DNA from: Pseudomonadota bacterium
GTDB lineage: Bacteria; Pseudomonadota; Alphaproteobacteria; Sphingomonadales; Sphingomonadaceae
Length of the DNA: 64,000 nt
Direction of reading: 5' to 3'
Assembly (NCBI GenBank): GCA_023394965.1
Contig: JAEWZX010000019.1
Location: forward strand, 124,001 to 188,000
In this document: positions 18,022-26,445 of the stretch, one piece after another
Layout: each line of letters begins with the position of its first letter
Numbering within the stretch: the first letter of the stretch is position 1
Notes under the pieces: generated by a model
What the model saw: the letters and a program-made list of their open reading frames with translations, nothing else
What the model was told of the DNA's origin: nothing
Database searches by the model: none
Position numbers and translations under genes: made by a program

Positions 18022-18096
18022 TGGTGGGCGCGGCAAGGATTGAACTTGCGACCCCACCCGTGTGAAGGGTGTGCTCTACCACTGAGCTACGCGCCC
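18022..18096 (-). tRNA. tRNA-Val (anticodon CAC)
   Basis: The reverse complement folds as a full cloverleaf. The acceptor GGGCGCG (18096-18090) pairs with CGCGCCC (18032-18026), the D arm is GCTC...GAGC, the anticodon stem is CACCC/GGGTG with loop TTCACAC, and the T arm is GCAAG TTCAATC CTTGC. The anticodon CAC reads GUG. The terminal CCA is encoded (18024-18022). Confidence 0.96.
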
Positions 18097-18173
18097 GCCC
18101 GATGGTGCGGCATAGCCGAAGCCGCAGGGCAGGGGCGGGCCTTTACTGTGCGAATCGACGTGTGGCAAGCACA

Positions 18174-20054
18174 TCACCCGATCAGCGAGGCAAGTATCCG
18201 CGCAAACCATGTTTCGGACGCACTTACCTGAGCCTTGGGTGCTTTGGGAGCAGGGCAAGCCAGGCAATAGGCCTGAGCGCCCCGGGCGCCGAGCAGACGG
18301 TCGCTATCCGCTGCCATCTGCGTCACGAGCGCCGACTGGCTGCGTGCCATACGGGCGAAGACATCGCCGCCCATTTCAGCATCCTCGCCACTGCCCACGA
18401 ACATCTGCCGCAGCAGGGTGTCATAGGTCGATGGCTGTGTACCAAGGTAGCGTACATGCCAATCATCGCCCAGTTTGGCCTGTGCTGCCGTCCAGGCGAG
18501 AGCTTCTTCCATCCCGCCATATTCGTCGACGAGACGCAATTGGCGGGCAGTGCCGCCATCCCAAACACGCCCCTGGCCAACTGCATCCACCTGATCGCGT
18601 GTCATCTTGCGCGCTGTCCCGACACGCGAGAGAAAGTCTTCATAGCCATTTTCGATGAAAGCCTGCATGATCGCTTCGGCTTCGGGAGTGAAGCCGCCGA
18701 CGAGGTCCGGCTGGCCGGAAAGCGGAGTGGTGCGCACCCCGTCGCTGGTCACCCCGATCATTTCGGCTGTTTTCTCAAATGTCGGGATGACGGCGAAAAT
18801 GCCGATGGAACCGGTAATTGTTTCAGGCTCTGCAAAAATACGGTCGGCAGGGGTTGAGACCCAGTATCCACCGCTGGCCGCGACATTCGCCATGGATACG
18901 GCCACTGGAATTTTGCGCGCTTTTTGGCGAAGAATCGCCTCGCGGATGACCTCGCTGGCAAGGACTGATCCACCGGGGGAGTCCACGCGAACGACGAGCC
19001 CGGAAAGATCATCGTCAAGTGCATCGTCGAGTAGTGCGGCAATCCGGTCGCCCCCGGCGACACCCGGGCCCGCATCGCCATCGACGATCTCGCCGGCAAT
19101 GGTGATAACGCCGATGGGCTTCCCTTTAGTGGGAAGCGGATTATCCGACAGCCAGGCGGCAAGCGAGGTGTGCGGATAGGCATTGGGAGCATCACCCCAT
19201 TCGTCTTCCCCGACCAATTCAACCACACGCCTTTCGAAATCGGTCCGGCTGCCAAGCTTGTCGACAAGTCCTGCCTGCAAGGCCGCGGTCGCCAGATCGC
19301 CCTTTGCCGCCGCCACCCATTCCACAGGTTGGCTTGTGACGCGTTCTATATCCGCCCCGGGGCGGGCTTTTTTCATGTTCGCGCGATATTCGTCCCACAA
19401 AGTTGCATAGAGCGCTTTGGCGTTCTCGCGCGCAGGTTCCGACATGCCGGTGCTGTTGTAAGGCTCCACGGCGCTTTTGTATTCGCCAACCTTGTAAATG
19501 CGGGCGTTGACTTTCAGCTTGTCCAGTAGGCCGGCATAATACAGTCGTTCGCCTCCGGGGCCGGCGACCACAGCCCCGCCAAGCGGATTGACCCACACTT
19601 CGCTGGCATGGGCTGCAAGCGCCATCGCGTCATCTGTATAGGCAGTGGCATAGGTGAGGACCGGCTTTTCAGCGGCCCGCACGCGGTCGAGCGCTTCACC
19701 CACCTCCTGAATGTGGACCTGCCCGCCGCCCATAAAGCGGTCGAGATCCAGCACGACGGCCGAGACTCTCTTGTCGTCTGCGGCCTTGTCCAGAGCATGG
19801 ACAAGATCTCGCGACTGATATTCGCCCATCGGCGCCTGTCCGGAAAGAAGCGCGGCAATCGGATCAACCTCGGTCCGTTCTTCCACGATGGAGCCATCAA
19901 GCGCCAACAATAACGCCCCGTCTCGGACAGACGCGGGGCTGGGCCGCGCAGTGAGAACTGCGAAGAGCGCGGAAAAGAACAGCAGCATGAATACGAGCAC
20001 AAGCCCATCTTTTACGCCCACCAGCAGGCGCCACACTTTTCCGGCAAATCGCAT
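18174..20054 (-). CDS. sppA: Signal peptide peptidase SppA, 67K type
   Basis: 626 residues, the long tandem form. An N-terminal membrane anchor (GLVLVFMLLFFSALFAVL) precedes two ClpP/crotonase-fold repeats. The catalytic Lys is expected in the first half, in IYKVGEYKSAVEPYNSTGMSEPARENAK. The catalytic Ser is in VAASGGYWVSTPAD in the second half, so the Ser-Lys dyad is kept. SppA digests cleaved signal peptides at the periplasmic face of the membrane. It is divergent from pyrB with about 93 bases between them. Confidence 0.93.
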   Translation of the reverse strand: MRFAGKVWRLLVGVKDGLVLVFMLLFFSALFAVLTARPSPASVRDGALLLALDGSIVEERTEVDPIAALLSGQAPMGEYQSRDLVHALDKAADDKRVSAVVLDLDRFMGGGQVHIQEVGEALDRVRAAEKPVLTYATAYTDDAMALAAHASEVWVNPLGGAVVAGPGGERLYYAGLLDKLKVNARIYKVGEYKSAVEPYNSTGMSEPARENAKALYATLWDEYRANMKKARPGADIERVTSQPVEWVAAAKGDLATAALQAGLVDKLGSRTDFERRVVELVGEDEWGDAPNAYPHTSLAAWLSDNPLPTKGKPIGVITIAGEIVDGDAGPGVAGGDRIAALLDDALDDDLSGLVVRVDSPGGSVLASEVIREAILRQKARKIPVAVSMANVAASGGYWVSTPADRIFAEPETITGSIGIFAVIPTFEKTAEMIGVTSDGVRTTPLSGQPDLVGGFTPEAEAIMQAFIENGYEDFLSRVGTARKMTRDQVDAVGQGRVWDGGTARQLRLVDEYGGMEEALAWTAAQAKLGDDWHVRYLGTQPSTYDTLLRQMFVGSGEDAEMGGDVFARMARSQSALVTQMAADSDRLLGARGAQAYCLACPAPKAPKAQVSASETWFARILASLIG

Positions 20055-20147
20055 GTGTATAATCTCCTGTTGCGAGGGGATTAGGGGACCATGCCACGCA
20101 TTGCCACCGGAAAGCGCTTGAGCGCGCGATAGGCCTCGACTAAGGGC

Positions 20148-21182
20148 GTGGCCTCAATGACATTGACGGAAAACTCTTCTCACCCGGCCCGCTATCCGGC
20201 GGGCGCACTCGCCTTTCCGCACCGCGACCTGATCGGTATCGGACAGATGGAGCGACATGAAATACTCTTTTTGCTCGACGAAGCCGAGCAGTGGGTGATG
20301 CTGAACAGGCAGGCGACAAAGCACGAGAACCTGCTGTCCGGCCTGACCGTAATCAACGCGTTTTTCGAAAATTCCACCCGCACGCTGCTGAGCTTCGAGA
20401 TTGCGGGCAAGCGACTTGGCGCGGATGTGGTCAACATGCACGCCGCCCAATCGAGCGTGAAGAAGGGCGAGACGCTGATCGATACTGCGATCACGCTGAA
20501 TGCCATGCGCGCAGACGCGATCGTCATCCGCCATGGCTCGAGCGGGGCGACCCAATTGATCGCCGACAAGGTCGACTGCCCGGTGCTTAATGCTGGCGAT
20601 GGTCAGCACGAACATCCGACGCAGGCTCTGCTTGACGCGCTGGCACTGCGCCATGCCCTGCGCGAAAGGGGAGAGGCGGGGGAAGATTTCACCGGCCTCA
20701 TCATCGTGATCTGCGGTGACATTCTGCACAGCCGTGTAGCACGATCGAATCTTCTGTGTCTTCAAGCCATGGGTGCCACGGTGCGGCTCTGCGCGCCCCC
20801 GGCGCTAATGCCTGTCGGTATCGAGGAGATGGGCGCAGAGGTGTATCATGATTTCGATGCTGCGCTGGAAGGTGCCGATGTGGCCATGATGCTCCGCTTG
20901 CAGACAGAGCGGATGAGCGGACAGTTTATCCCATCCGCCCGTGAATATCATCACCTTTACGGTCTGACCAAAACACGTCTCGCGCGGGCCGCAAGCGATG
21001 CGCTGGTCATGCACCCGGGGCCGATGAACCGAGGCGTGGAAATCGACAGTGACGTTGCGGATATGATCGAGCGGTCGATCATCACGCGCCAGGTGGAAAT
21101 GGGGGTCGCCATTCGCATGGCCGCGCTGGACATACTCACGCGTCGCGCCCGCGGGGTCGAAGGGTGGGGAGAACGGGCATGA
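20148..21182 (+). CDS. pyrB: Aspartate carbamoyltransferase catalytic subunit
   Basis: 344 residues from GTG 20148, or 341 from ATG 20157; the latter is equally plausible given AAGGG just upstream. It joins carbamoyl phosphate and aspartate in pyrimidine synthesis. The carbamoyl-phosphate site is FFENSTRTLLSFEIAGKRLG, with QSSVKKGET, RHGSSGA, HPTQALLDALAL and the C-terminal HPGPMNRGVEI. Its stop overlaps the next ATG as ATGA, pairing it with a dihydroorotase homologue, as in the PyrB/PyrC' complexes known from Pseudomonas. Confidence 0.96.
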   Translation: MASMTLTENSSHPARYPAGALAFPHRDLIGIGQMERHEILFLLDEAEQWVMLNRQATKHENLLSGLTVINAFFENSTRTLLSFEIAGKRLGADVVNMHAAQSSVKKGETLIDTAITLNAMRADAIVIRHGSSGATQLIADKVDCPVLNAGDGQHEHPTQALLDALALRHALRERGEAGEDFTGLIIVICGDILHSRVARSNLLCLQAMGATVRLCAPPALMPVGIEEMGAEVYHDFDAALEGADVAMMLRLQTERMSGQFIPSAREYHHLYGLTKTRLARAASDALVMHPGPMNRGVEIDSDVADMIERSIITRQVEMGVAIRMAALDILTRRARGVEGWGERA

Positions 21183-22408
21183 AGCAGCAGCGTCCGCTGA
21201 CTATCACCGGTGGTACACTAGTTACCCGCGATGGTGTGCGCGCAGCTACATTGCGGCTGGTGGACGGCAGCATCACCGCCATCGGCGAAGAACCGCAGGA
21301 TGGCGATCTGACTGTCGATGCCAAGGGCCAACTTGTCGCGCCGGGGCTTGTCGATCTGGGCGTTTTCGCCATCGACAAACCTGCTTTCCATTTTGGCGGG
21401 ATTACCCGTGCGGCATTGATGCCCGATCAGTCACCGCCCCTGGATCTGCCTAGCCGCATCTCCTACATCGCGAAAAGCGGCAAACCCGATTTCTGGGTGC
21501 ATCCCCTTGCTGCCGCAACCCGCGGGCTGGAAGGGGGGGAAATCGCTGAATTGGCGCTGATGCGCGACGCGGGAGCACGCGGCGTCGCAACCGGTCGCCA
21601 ATGGATCGCAGATTCGGGCGTGATGCTGCGTCTGCTGCAATATGCCGCCATGCTCGATATGGTAGTGATCGCGCATGCCGAGGATGCGGCGCTGGTTGGC
21701 AGTGCAGTCGCTACCGCTGGCGAGATAGCCACGCGTCGGGGCTTGCCCAGCGCACCGTCGGTAGCGGAGCCGATTGCTCTTACCCGCGACATTGCGCTCG
21801 CGGAACTGGCCGACGCGCGCATCCACTTCCGTCAAGTGACAACGCGCGCAGGTCTAGCGATTGTACGCGCAGCCAAAGCGCGTGGGGCGAAGATAACCTG
21901 CGGCATCACTCCGGCCCATTTCATGCTTTCCGATCTCGCGACGGTCGACTTCCGTACTTTTGCCCGTCTTTCGCCGCCCTTGCGCAGTGAAGACGATCGG
22001 CATGCCGTGCGCGAGGCGCTTGCCGATGGCACTATCGATGTCATTGCCAGCGGTCACGACCCCCGCGGCCCGGAAGACAAGCGCTTGCCGTTCTCCGATG
22101 CAGAGCCTGGCATGGCAGGAGCGGAGACGCTGCTGGCCATGACACTCTCGCTAGTGCGCGACGATGTGATCGATATGGTCCGTGCCTTCGATCTTGTGGC
22201 GAGCCAGCCCGCGCGTATTCTGGGTGTCGACGCGGGTGCGATCGTGGAAGGGTTCGAGGCCGACATCGCGCTGGTTGATCCCGATAAACCGTGGGTTATT
22301 CAAAGCGCTCGGATGGAAGCAACTGCTGGCAACACGCCATTCGATGGTCATCCCACACAGGGGCGGGTTAGCGCCCTTTACAAAGGCGGTGTTGCGATAG
22401 AGCTGTAG
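21179..22408 (+). CDS. Dihydroorotase homologue lacking metal ligands (PyrC'-like)
   Basis: 409 residues from ATG 21179, coupled to pyrB by ATGA. It has the amidohydrolase fold of type I dihydroorotase (GGTLVTRDG, VAPGLVDLGV, TPAHFMLSD, GHDPRGPEDKRLPFSDAEPGMAGAETLL). The catalytic ligands are missing. The HxH after PGLVD is replaced by LGV-F, the HVST-type His is replaced in FRQVTTRAG, and the TDHAP Asp is replaced by Gly in ASGHDPRG. It is therefore probably not catalytic. By analogy with Pseudomonas PyrC' it may be needed for assembly or activity of the PyrB complex. A true pyrC should lie elsewhere in the genome. Confidence 0.85.
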   Translation: MKQQRPLTITGGTLVTRDGVRAATLRLVDGSITAIGEEPQDGDLTVDAKGQLVAPGLVDLGVFAIDKPAFHFGGITRAALMPDQSPPLDLPSRISYIAKSGKPDFWVHPLAAATRGLEGGEIAELALMRDAGARGVATGRQWIADSGVMLRLLQYAAMLDMVVIAHAEDAALVGSAVATAGEIATRRGLPSAPSVAEPIALTRDIALAELADARIHFRQVTTRAGLAIVRAAKARGAKITCGITPAHFMLSDLATVDFRTFARLSPPLRSEDDRHAVREALADGTIDVIASGHDPRGPEDKRLPFSDAEPGMAGAETLLAMTLSLVRDDVIDMVRAFDLVASQPARILGVDAGAIVEGFEADIALVDPDKPWVIQSARMEATAGNTPFDGHPTQGRVSALYKGGVAIEL

Positions 22409-22420
22409 CGCTTGCGAAAG

Positions 22421-22447
22421 ACCCCGCCCGGTTTTGTCCGGACGGGG
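22421..22447. terminator. Hairpin between convergent genes
   Basis: CCCCG and CCGG arms (22422-22431) pair with CCGG and CGGGG (22438-22447), with one mismatch and a short TTTTG loop. It lies between the pyrC' stop and the end of the SPOR lipoprotein gene and may end transcripts from both sides. The T tracts are weak. Confidence 0.55.
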
Positions 22448-22480
22448 CCGCTCGATGGTCGGTAGGATGCGCTTGGTGTT

Positions 22481-23788
22481 CTAGCGCGTGGCGACCCGCA
22501 CTTCGCTATCGACTACGCTGATTGCGCCCGGCAGTGGCTGGCCGGAAGCGTAAGCGATGCAGCCGCCCCCTTTGCCTTTGACTGTACGACACATCGACTG
22601 CGCCGAAGCCTTGGCGAAACCGGCTGCGGCGACGCGGTAATATATTTTGCCGTTGACCCGGGCCTTGGTGACCACGCGTTCGGCAGTCCCGAGCTCGGGA
22701 TAGCGCTTCTGGAACTGCTTCCACGCTTCATTGGCAGCGGACATCGACAGATAAGAGCCCAGCTGAACATTATAGTCGCCTGTGCGGGTAGCAGGGGAGG
22801 GTGCCGTGCTCTGCGTCATACGCGGCTTGGGCGGTGTGCTGAATGCGGCGACTGTTTTCTGAGCAACTTCATTTGCGATGAAGCGGACAGCTCCCGTATC
22901 GGCAGCGAGGCCTGCCTCGGCCAGAGCCGCGTCACCGCTGTCGGCTGCCACCGCGTTGGCGCTAATTGGCGGAAGTTCAGTTGCAAACGCGAAATCTCTG
23001 TGGGGCGTTTCGGCCCTAGGCTCGTCCAGTTCCGCTGCGGCGAGCATGTCGACGCTGGGGTGGTTGGTGAGAGCAAGCATCTCCGGCTGTCCTGGATCGA
23101 CCTGCGGCTGAACGCCGATCAGACTGGCTACCCGGGCGGTGAAGGCTTCCGGGTGAATCATCGCTGCCCACTTCGCCATGCGATTGCCCACTTCGCCTGC
23201 AGGGACATCTTCCGCAGCCATGATGCGGGCTGCGCGCCAATTGCCCTGAAGCGCGTAAGCATAAGCGAGGTTCTGGCGGACTTTTGCGGTGTTCTGGCCG
23301 GAACGTAACGCGTTGCTCAGAACACTGACACCATAGTCTGGCCGACCCGAAAGCGCGACGGCAAGGCCGAAATCCGCCGGATCCAACGCTGCTTCGAAGC
23401 GCTGCAAAGTGCCGAGCGCGCCAGCCTGGTCTCCTATGGCGATCTGGGCGAGCGTGTAGCTGATGACGGTGCGCGGAGCAGTGTCACCAAGTGCGATGGC
23501 TTCGGCAAAAGTGGCTGCTGCTGAAGTGAAGCGACCGTCTTCCAGATAGGCGTTGCCAAGAAGAGCACGCGTGCTGGCGTCACGTGGGGCTGCCAGAACA
23601 GCGGCTTCGGCGTGTTTCACGGCTTTGGACGTCTTACCCTTGATGAGCGCATTTTCAGCATGCTCTGCGGAATAGGCGTGGCTGGGTGCCATTTTGCCAG
23701 TGCATCCTGCCAGAGCACAGGTGGCCAGCGCCGTCGTAACGGCGAGTTGAACGAACCGCCGGCTGGTGGCTTTCGTTTCGGTACTCAT
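22481..23788 (-). CDS. Lipoprotein with TPR repeats and C-terminal SPOR domain
   Basis: 435 residues from ATG 23788, which follows GGAGGTAAGA. The N-terminus is a lipoprotein signal (TTALATCALAGC, lipidated Cys). TPR-like helices follow (NALIKGKTSKAVKHAEAAVL, ALLGNAYLEDGRFTSAAATFAEAI), then an Ala-rich linker. The SPOR domain begins near GDYNVQLGSYLSMSAANEAW and ends in CRTVKGKGGGCIAY. SPOR domains bind peptidoglycan glycan strands stripped of stem peptides, usually at the division site. It is the last gene of an operon with an RHH protein and a ParA-like ATPase. The upstream extension of the open frame lies before the ribosome site and is not used. Confidence 0.85.
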   Translation of the reverse strand: MSTETKATSRRFVQLAVTTALATCALAGCTGKMAPSHAYSAEHAENALIKGKTSKAVKHAEAAVLAAPRDASTRALLGNAYLEDGRFTSAAATFAEAIALGDTAPRTVISYTLAQIAIGDQAGALGTLQRFEAALDPADFGLAVALSGRPDYGVSVLSNALRSGQNTAKVRQNLAYAYALQGNWRAARIMAAEDVPAGEVGNRMAKWAAMIHPEAFTARVASLIGVQPQVDPGQPEMLALTNHPSVDMLAAAELDEPRAETPHRDFAFATELPPISANAVAADSGDAALAEAGLAADTGAVRFIANEVAQKTVAAFSTPPKPRMTQSTAPSPATRTGDYNVQLGSYLSMSAANEAWKQFQKRYPELGTAERVVTKARVNGKIYYRVAAAGFAKASAQSMCRTVKGKGGGCIAYASGQPLPGAISVVDSEVRVATR

Positions 23789-23825
23789 TCTTACCTCCAT
23801 GAAGGCCATCCCACGTTTGCAGCGA

Positions 23826-24353
23826 CTATTTGCGACCATGTTGCACCTGAGCGGCAAGGTCTGCGACTTCGGGCATTTCAGCAAGAAGGGCATCGAGCGC
23901 ATCAGTCACCAATTGTTGGGCGCTTCGACCGCGAACGGTGCAGGCCAGGCGCAGCATAAGATGACGGTCTTGATCGAGCCGGAGAGTGAACGCCGCGCGC
24001 TTGCCTTTTGCCTTGGCGGCTGTGGGCTCTGCCGGTTTATTCATGACAGGCCTGTCCAGCTCCGCCTGGATCCTGGTCAGCGATTCACGTACATGATTGG
24101 GAGCAGGGCTTTCGTTGACAAGATCGCGCTCACCCTCCTGTGGCGAGATGGGCACGACCTTTTCCTGTAAGGGCGAGTGCGCGGCGAGTTCATCTTCGCC
24201 CATGTCGTTCCAGCCCAGATCTTCCAGACTGGCTGCAGCTTCTTTGCCATCTAGTGGCCCTGGAATGCCCGACTGCGGTCGCATGGCAGGCTTCGCGCTA
24301 CCCTTGCGTGCCAGCAGGGTAGAAGAGAGAGAGGCGAAATTGGCGTCAGACAT
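23826..24353 (-). CDS. Ribbon-helix-helix-like protein linked to ParA
   Basis: 175 residues from ATG 24353. The first two thirds look disordered (Ser/Pro/Glu-rich). The C-terminal part from KGKRAAFTLRLDQDRHLMLRLACTVRG to ALDALLAEMPEV has the strand-helix-helix pattern of ribbon-helix-helix DNA-binding proteins. Because it follows a ParA-like gene by 24 bases, it may act like the ParG/CopG partner of a Walker-type ATPase. That pairing is inferred. No function is established for this subgroup to my knowledge. Confidence 0.6.
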   Translation of the reverse strand: MSDANFASLSSTLLARKGSAKPAMRPQSGIPGPLDGKEAAASLEDLGWNDMGEDELAAHSPLQEKVVPISPQEGERDLVNESPAPNHVRESLTRIQAELDRPVMNKPAEPTAAKAKGKRAAFTLRLDQDRHLMLRLACTVRGRSAQQLVTDALDALLAEMPEVADLAAQVQHGRK

Positions 24354-24377
24354 GCGGCAATCTCCGCCCAATAGTTC

Positions 24378-25094
24378 TTACTGAGCCACGCGGCGGCCGA
24401 AGCCGCCGGCGGGACGATGGGCACCGGGCATTACATGCTGTGCATTCGGTGCGGCGAAAATCGTGCGCCGGAAATTCTTTTCCAGACGATCTGCAATGTA
24501 TTTCCAGAGCGCGGTCACTTCTGCGGCGGAACGACTGTCCGGATCGACTTCCATCACCGTTCGACCGTCGATCATGGAAGCGGCGAAATCAGTGCGATGA
24601 TGGAGCGTGATCGGCGCCACAGTGCCGTGCTGCGACAAGGCGACAGCGGCTTCGGAAGTAATCTTGGCCTTCGGTGTTGCTGCGTTCACAACGAACACCA
24701 GTGGCTTTCCAGCGCGCTCGCATAGGTCGACTGTTGCACCCACGGCACGCAAATCATGCGGACTGGGGCGGGTTGGCACAACGATCAGTTCTGCGACCGA
24801 AATGACTGACTGGATTGCCATGGTGATCGCGGGCGGGGTGTCGAGCACGGCGAGCTTGAAGCCCTGCTGACGCAAAATGGCCAGATCAGTGGCCAGCCGG
24901 GCAACGGTGGTCTGGGCAAAGGCGGGATATTCATCTTCGCGCTCGTTCCACCAATCGGCGAGTGAGCCTTGTGGATCGATGTCGATCAGAACCACCGGGC
25001 CCGCCCCAGCGCGCTGTGCCTGAACAGCTAGATGTCCGGAGAGAGTGGTCTTGCCCGATCCACCCTTCTGCGATGCCAATGCCAGTACACGCAA
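24378..25094 (-). CDS. ParA-family ATPase
   Basis: 238 residues from TTG 25094, which follows GGGGGACC with good spacing; the frame is also open to TTG 25127. The deviant Walker A motif is LASQKGGSGKTTLSGHLA, the switch region is VLIDIDPQGSLADWW, and the Walker B-like part is LAVLDTPPAITMAI. The protein is short like the orphan ParA/MipZ group and has no N-terminal HTH. ParA proteins form ATP-dependent gradients on the nucleoid to place DNA or protein cargo. No parB lies beside it, so it is not the chromosomal parAB locus. It heads an operon with the RHH and SPOR/TPR genes. Confidence 0.82.
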   Translation of the reverse strand: MRVLALASQKGGSGKTTLSGHLAVQAQRAGAGPVVLIDIDPQGSLADWWNEREDEYPAFAQTTVARLATDLAILRQQGFKLAVLDTPPAITMAIQSVISVAELIVVPTRPSPHDLRAVGATVDLCERAGKPLVFVVNAATPKAKITSEAAVALSQHGTVAPITLHHRTDFAASMIDGRTVMEVDPDSRSAAEVTALWKYIADRLEKNFRRTIFAAPNAQHVMPGAHRPAGGFGRRVAQ

Positions 25095-25327
25095 GACTTG
25101 GTCCCCCTGGTTTGCGCCCGTATCCAATTCACAATCGCTGCTATCGTGTGCAGCGCCTTTGGTATCGAAATCGCAGGCCAGCCCTAATTTTAGGTTAACC
25201 GGCTTGTCTTTATGGCGGCGCCTTGGGAATCGCTTTCACATCGCAACATTTTGCTAACGAGTGATTTACTATAGGATGCATCCGGTACGGCGTGCTTCGG
25301 CTCGGCGAAAGATGAAAAGGGGCCGGT

Positions 25328-26386
25328 ATGATACGCATTGCGAACAGAGCATGGATTGCAGGGATGGCAGCTGCTGCAATCGGCTTTTCCGCATCGGCGC
25401 GTGCCGACGTTAAGGCGGGCGTGGATGCGTGGGCAGAAGGCGACTTCGCTAGTGCCGTGCGTGAATGGGCAAATCCGGCTGCTAACGGTGATCCGGATGC
25501 CCAATTCAACATGGCGCAAGCATATCGGCTGGGGCGCGGCGTCGACAAGGATGTCGATCAGGCCAAAGCTCTTTATGCCAAGGCCGCTGCCCAAGGGCAT
25601 GTGAGGGCGGCAGACAATTATGGTCTGCTTCTTTTCCAGCAAGGGGGGCGGGAAGAAGCCATGCCCTATGTTACTGCCGCAGCCAATCGTGGTGATCCCC
25701 GCGCGCAGTATTTACTCGGCATTGCGCATTTCAACGGTGATCTGGCGGAAAAAGACTGGCGCCGCGCCTATGCTTTGCTGACGCTTGCCAATTCGACCGG
25801 GCTTCCGCAAGCCCGTGCCGCGCTGGCACAGATGGATGAGTATATTTCGCTAGAGGAACGTCAGGAAGCGCAGGCGCTTGCCGCAACCCTGAAAGCACAG
25901 GCAGAGACCGCCCGAGCTCGCGAACTGGCTGCAGTCGATCTTGCTCTCGGAGCGGACAAGCCGTCCATTTCACACACGAACCCCAAGCCGACAGAGATGT
26001 TTGGGCCGGCAGAGGCCGGAGCAGATTATACGATCGCGGCCGCGCCGTCGCGAACGGGTGCCACCCGCAGTCCAGCAGCTGCACCGATAGAGATGGTGGC
26101 GACCACGACGGGCGCTGTTTTCCGACCCGCAAGCTCAGATTCCGGTGCAGTTCGTCAGGACGGGCCGTGGAAAGTTCAGCTGGGTGCCTTTGGTGTGGCC
26201 GGCAATGCCGAACGCTTGTGGGCCGAGCTATCAGGGCGAAGCGCGGTCGCGGGGCGGAAACGGCTTTTGATCAAGTCCGGGAATCTGACTGTGCTGTCCG
26301 CTGGCGGTTACTCCGACCGTCGGGAGGCGGAAGTTGCCTGCAAATCACTAAAACGTGGTGGCCAGGACTGCCTCGTTACGCGCTAA
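25328..26386 (+). CDS. Secreted Sel1-repeat protein with SPOR domain
   Basis: 352 residues. It has a signal peptide (AWIAGMAAAAIGFSASARA-D) and Sel1/TPR-type repeats (GDPDAQFNMAQAYRLGRGVDKDVDQAKALYAKAAAQGH, GDPRAQYLLGIAHFNGD). A variable Ala/Thr/Pro linker leads to a C-terminal SPOR domain (WKVQLGAFGVAGNAERLWAEL ... CKSLKRGGQDCLVTR). It is predicted to be periplasmic and to bind septal peptidoglycan. It is divergent from the ParA operon across about 230 bases, giving two SPOR proteins on either side of the ParA/RHH pair. Confidence 0.85.
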   Translation: MIRIANRAWIAGMAAAAIGFSASARADVKAGVDAWAEGDFASAVREWANPAANGDPDAQFNMAQAYRLGRGVDKDVDQAKALYAKAAAQGHVRAADNYGLLLFQQGGREEAMPYVTAAANRGDPRAQYLLGIAHFNGDLAEKDWRRAYALLTLANSTGLPQARAALAQMDEYISLEERQEAQALAATLKAQAETARARELAAVDLALGADKPSISHTNPKPTEMFGPAEAGADYTIAAAPSRTGATRSPAAAPIEMVATTTGAVFRPASSDSGAVRQDGPWKVQLGAFGVAGNAERLWAELSGRSAVAGRKRLLIKSGNLTVLSAGGYSDRREAEVACKSLKRGGQDCLVTR

Positions 26387-26445
26387 GGCAAGTTGCTTGG
26401 CAATAAGACTGGCAGTGCTAATGCGACCATCCATACGGAGCTCGC

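Noticed and set aside
18069..18857. 262-codon plus-strand ORF over tRNA-Val and sppA
   Set aside because: Runs through a tRNA gene and opposite the conserved C-terminal half of SppA.
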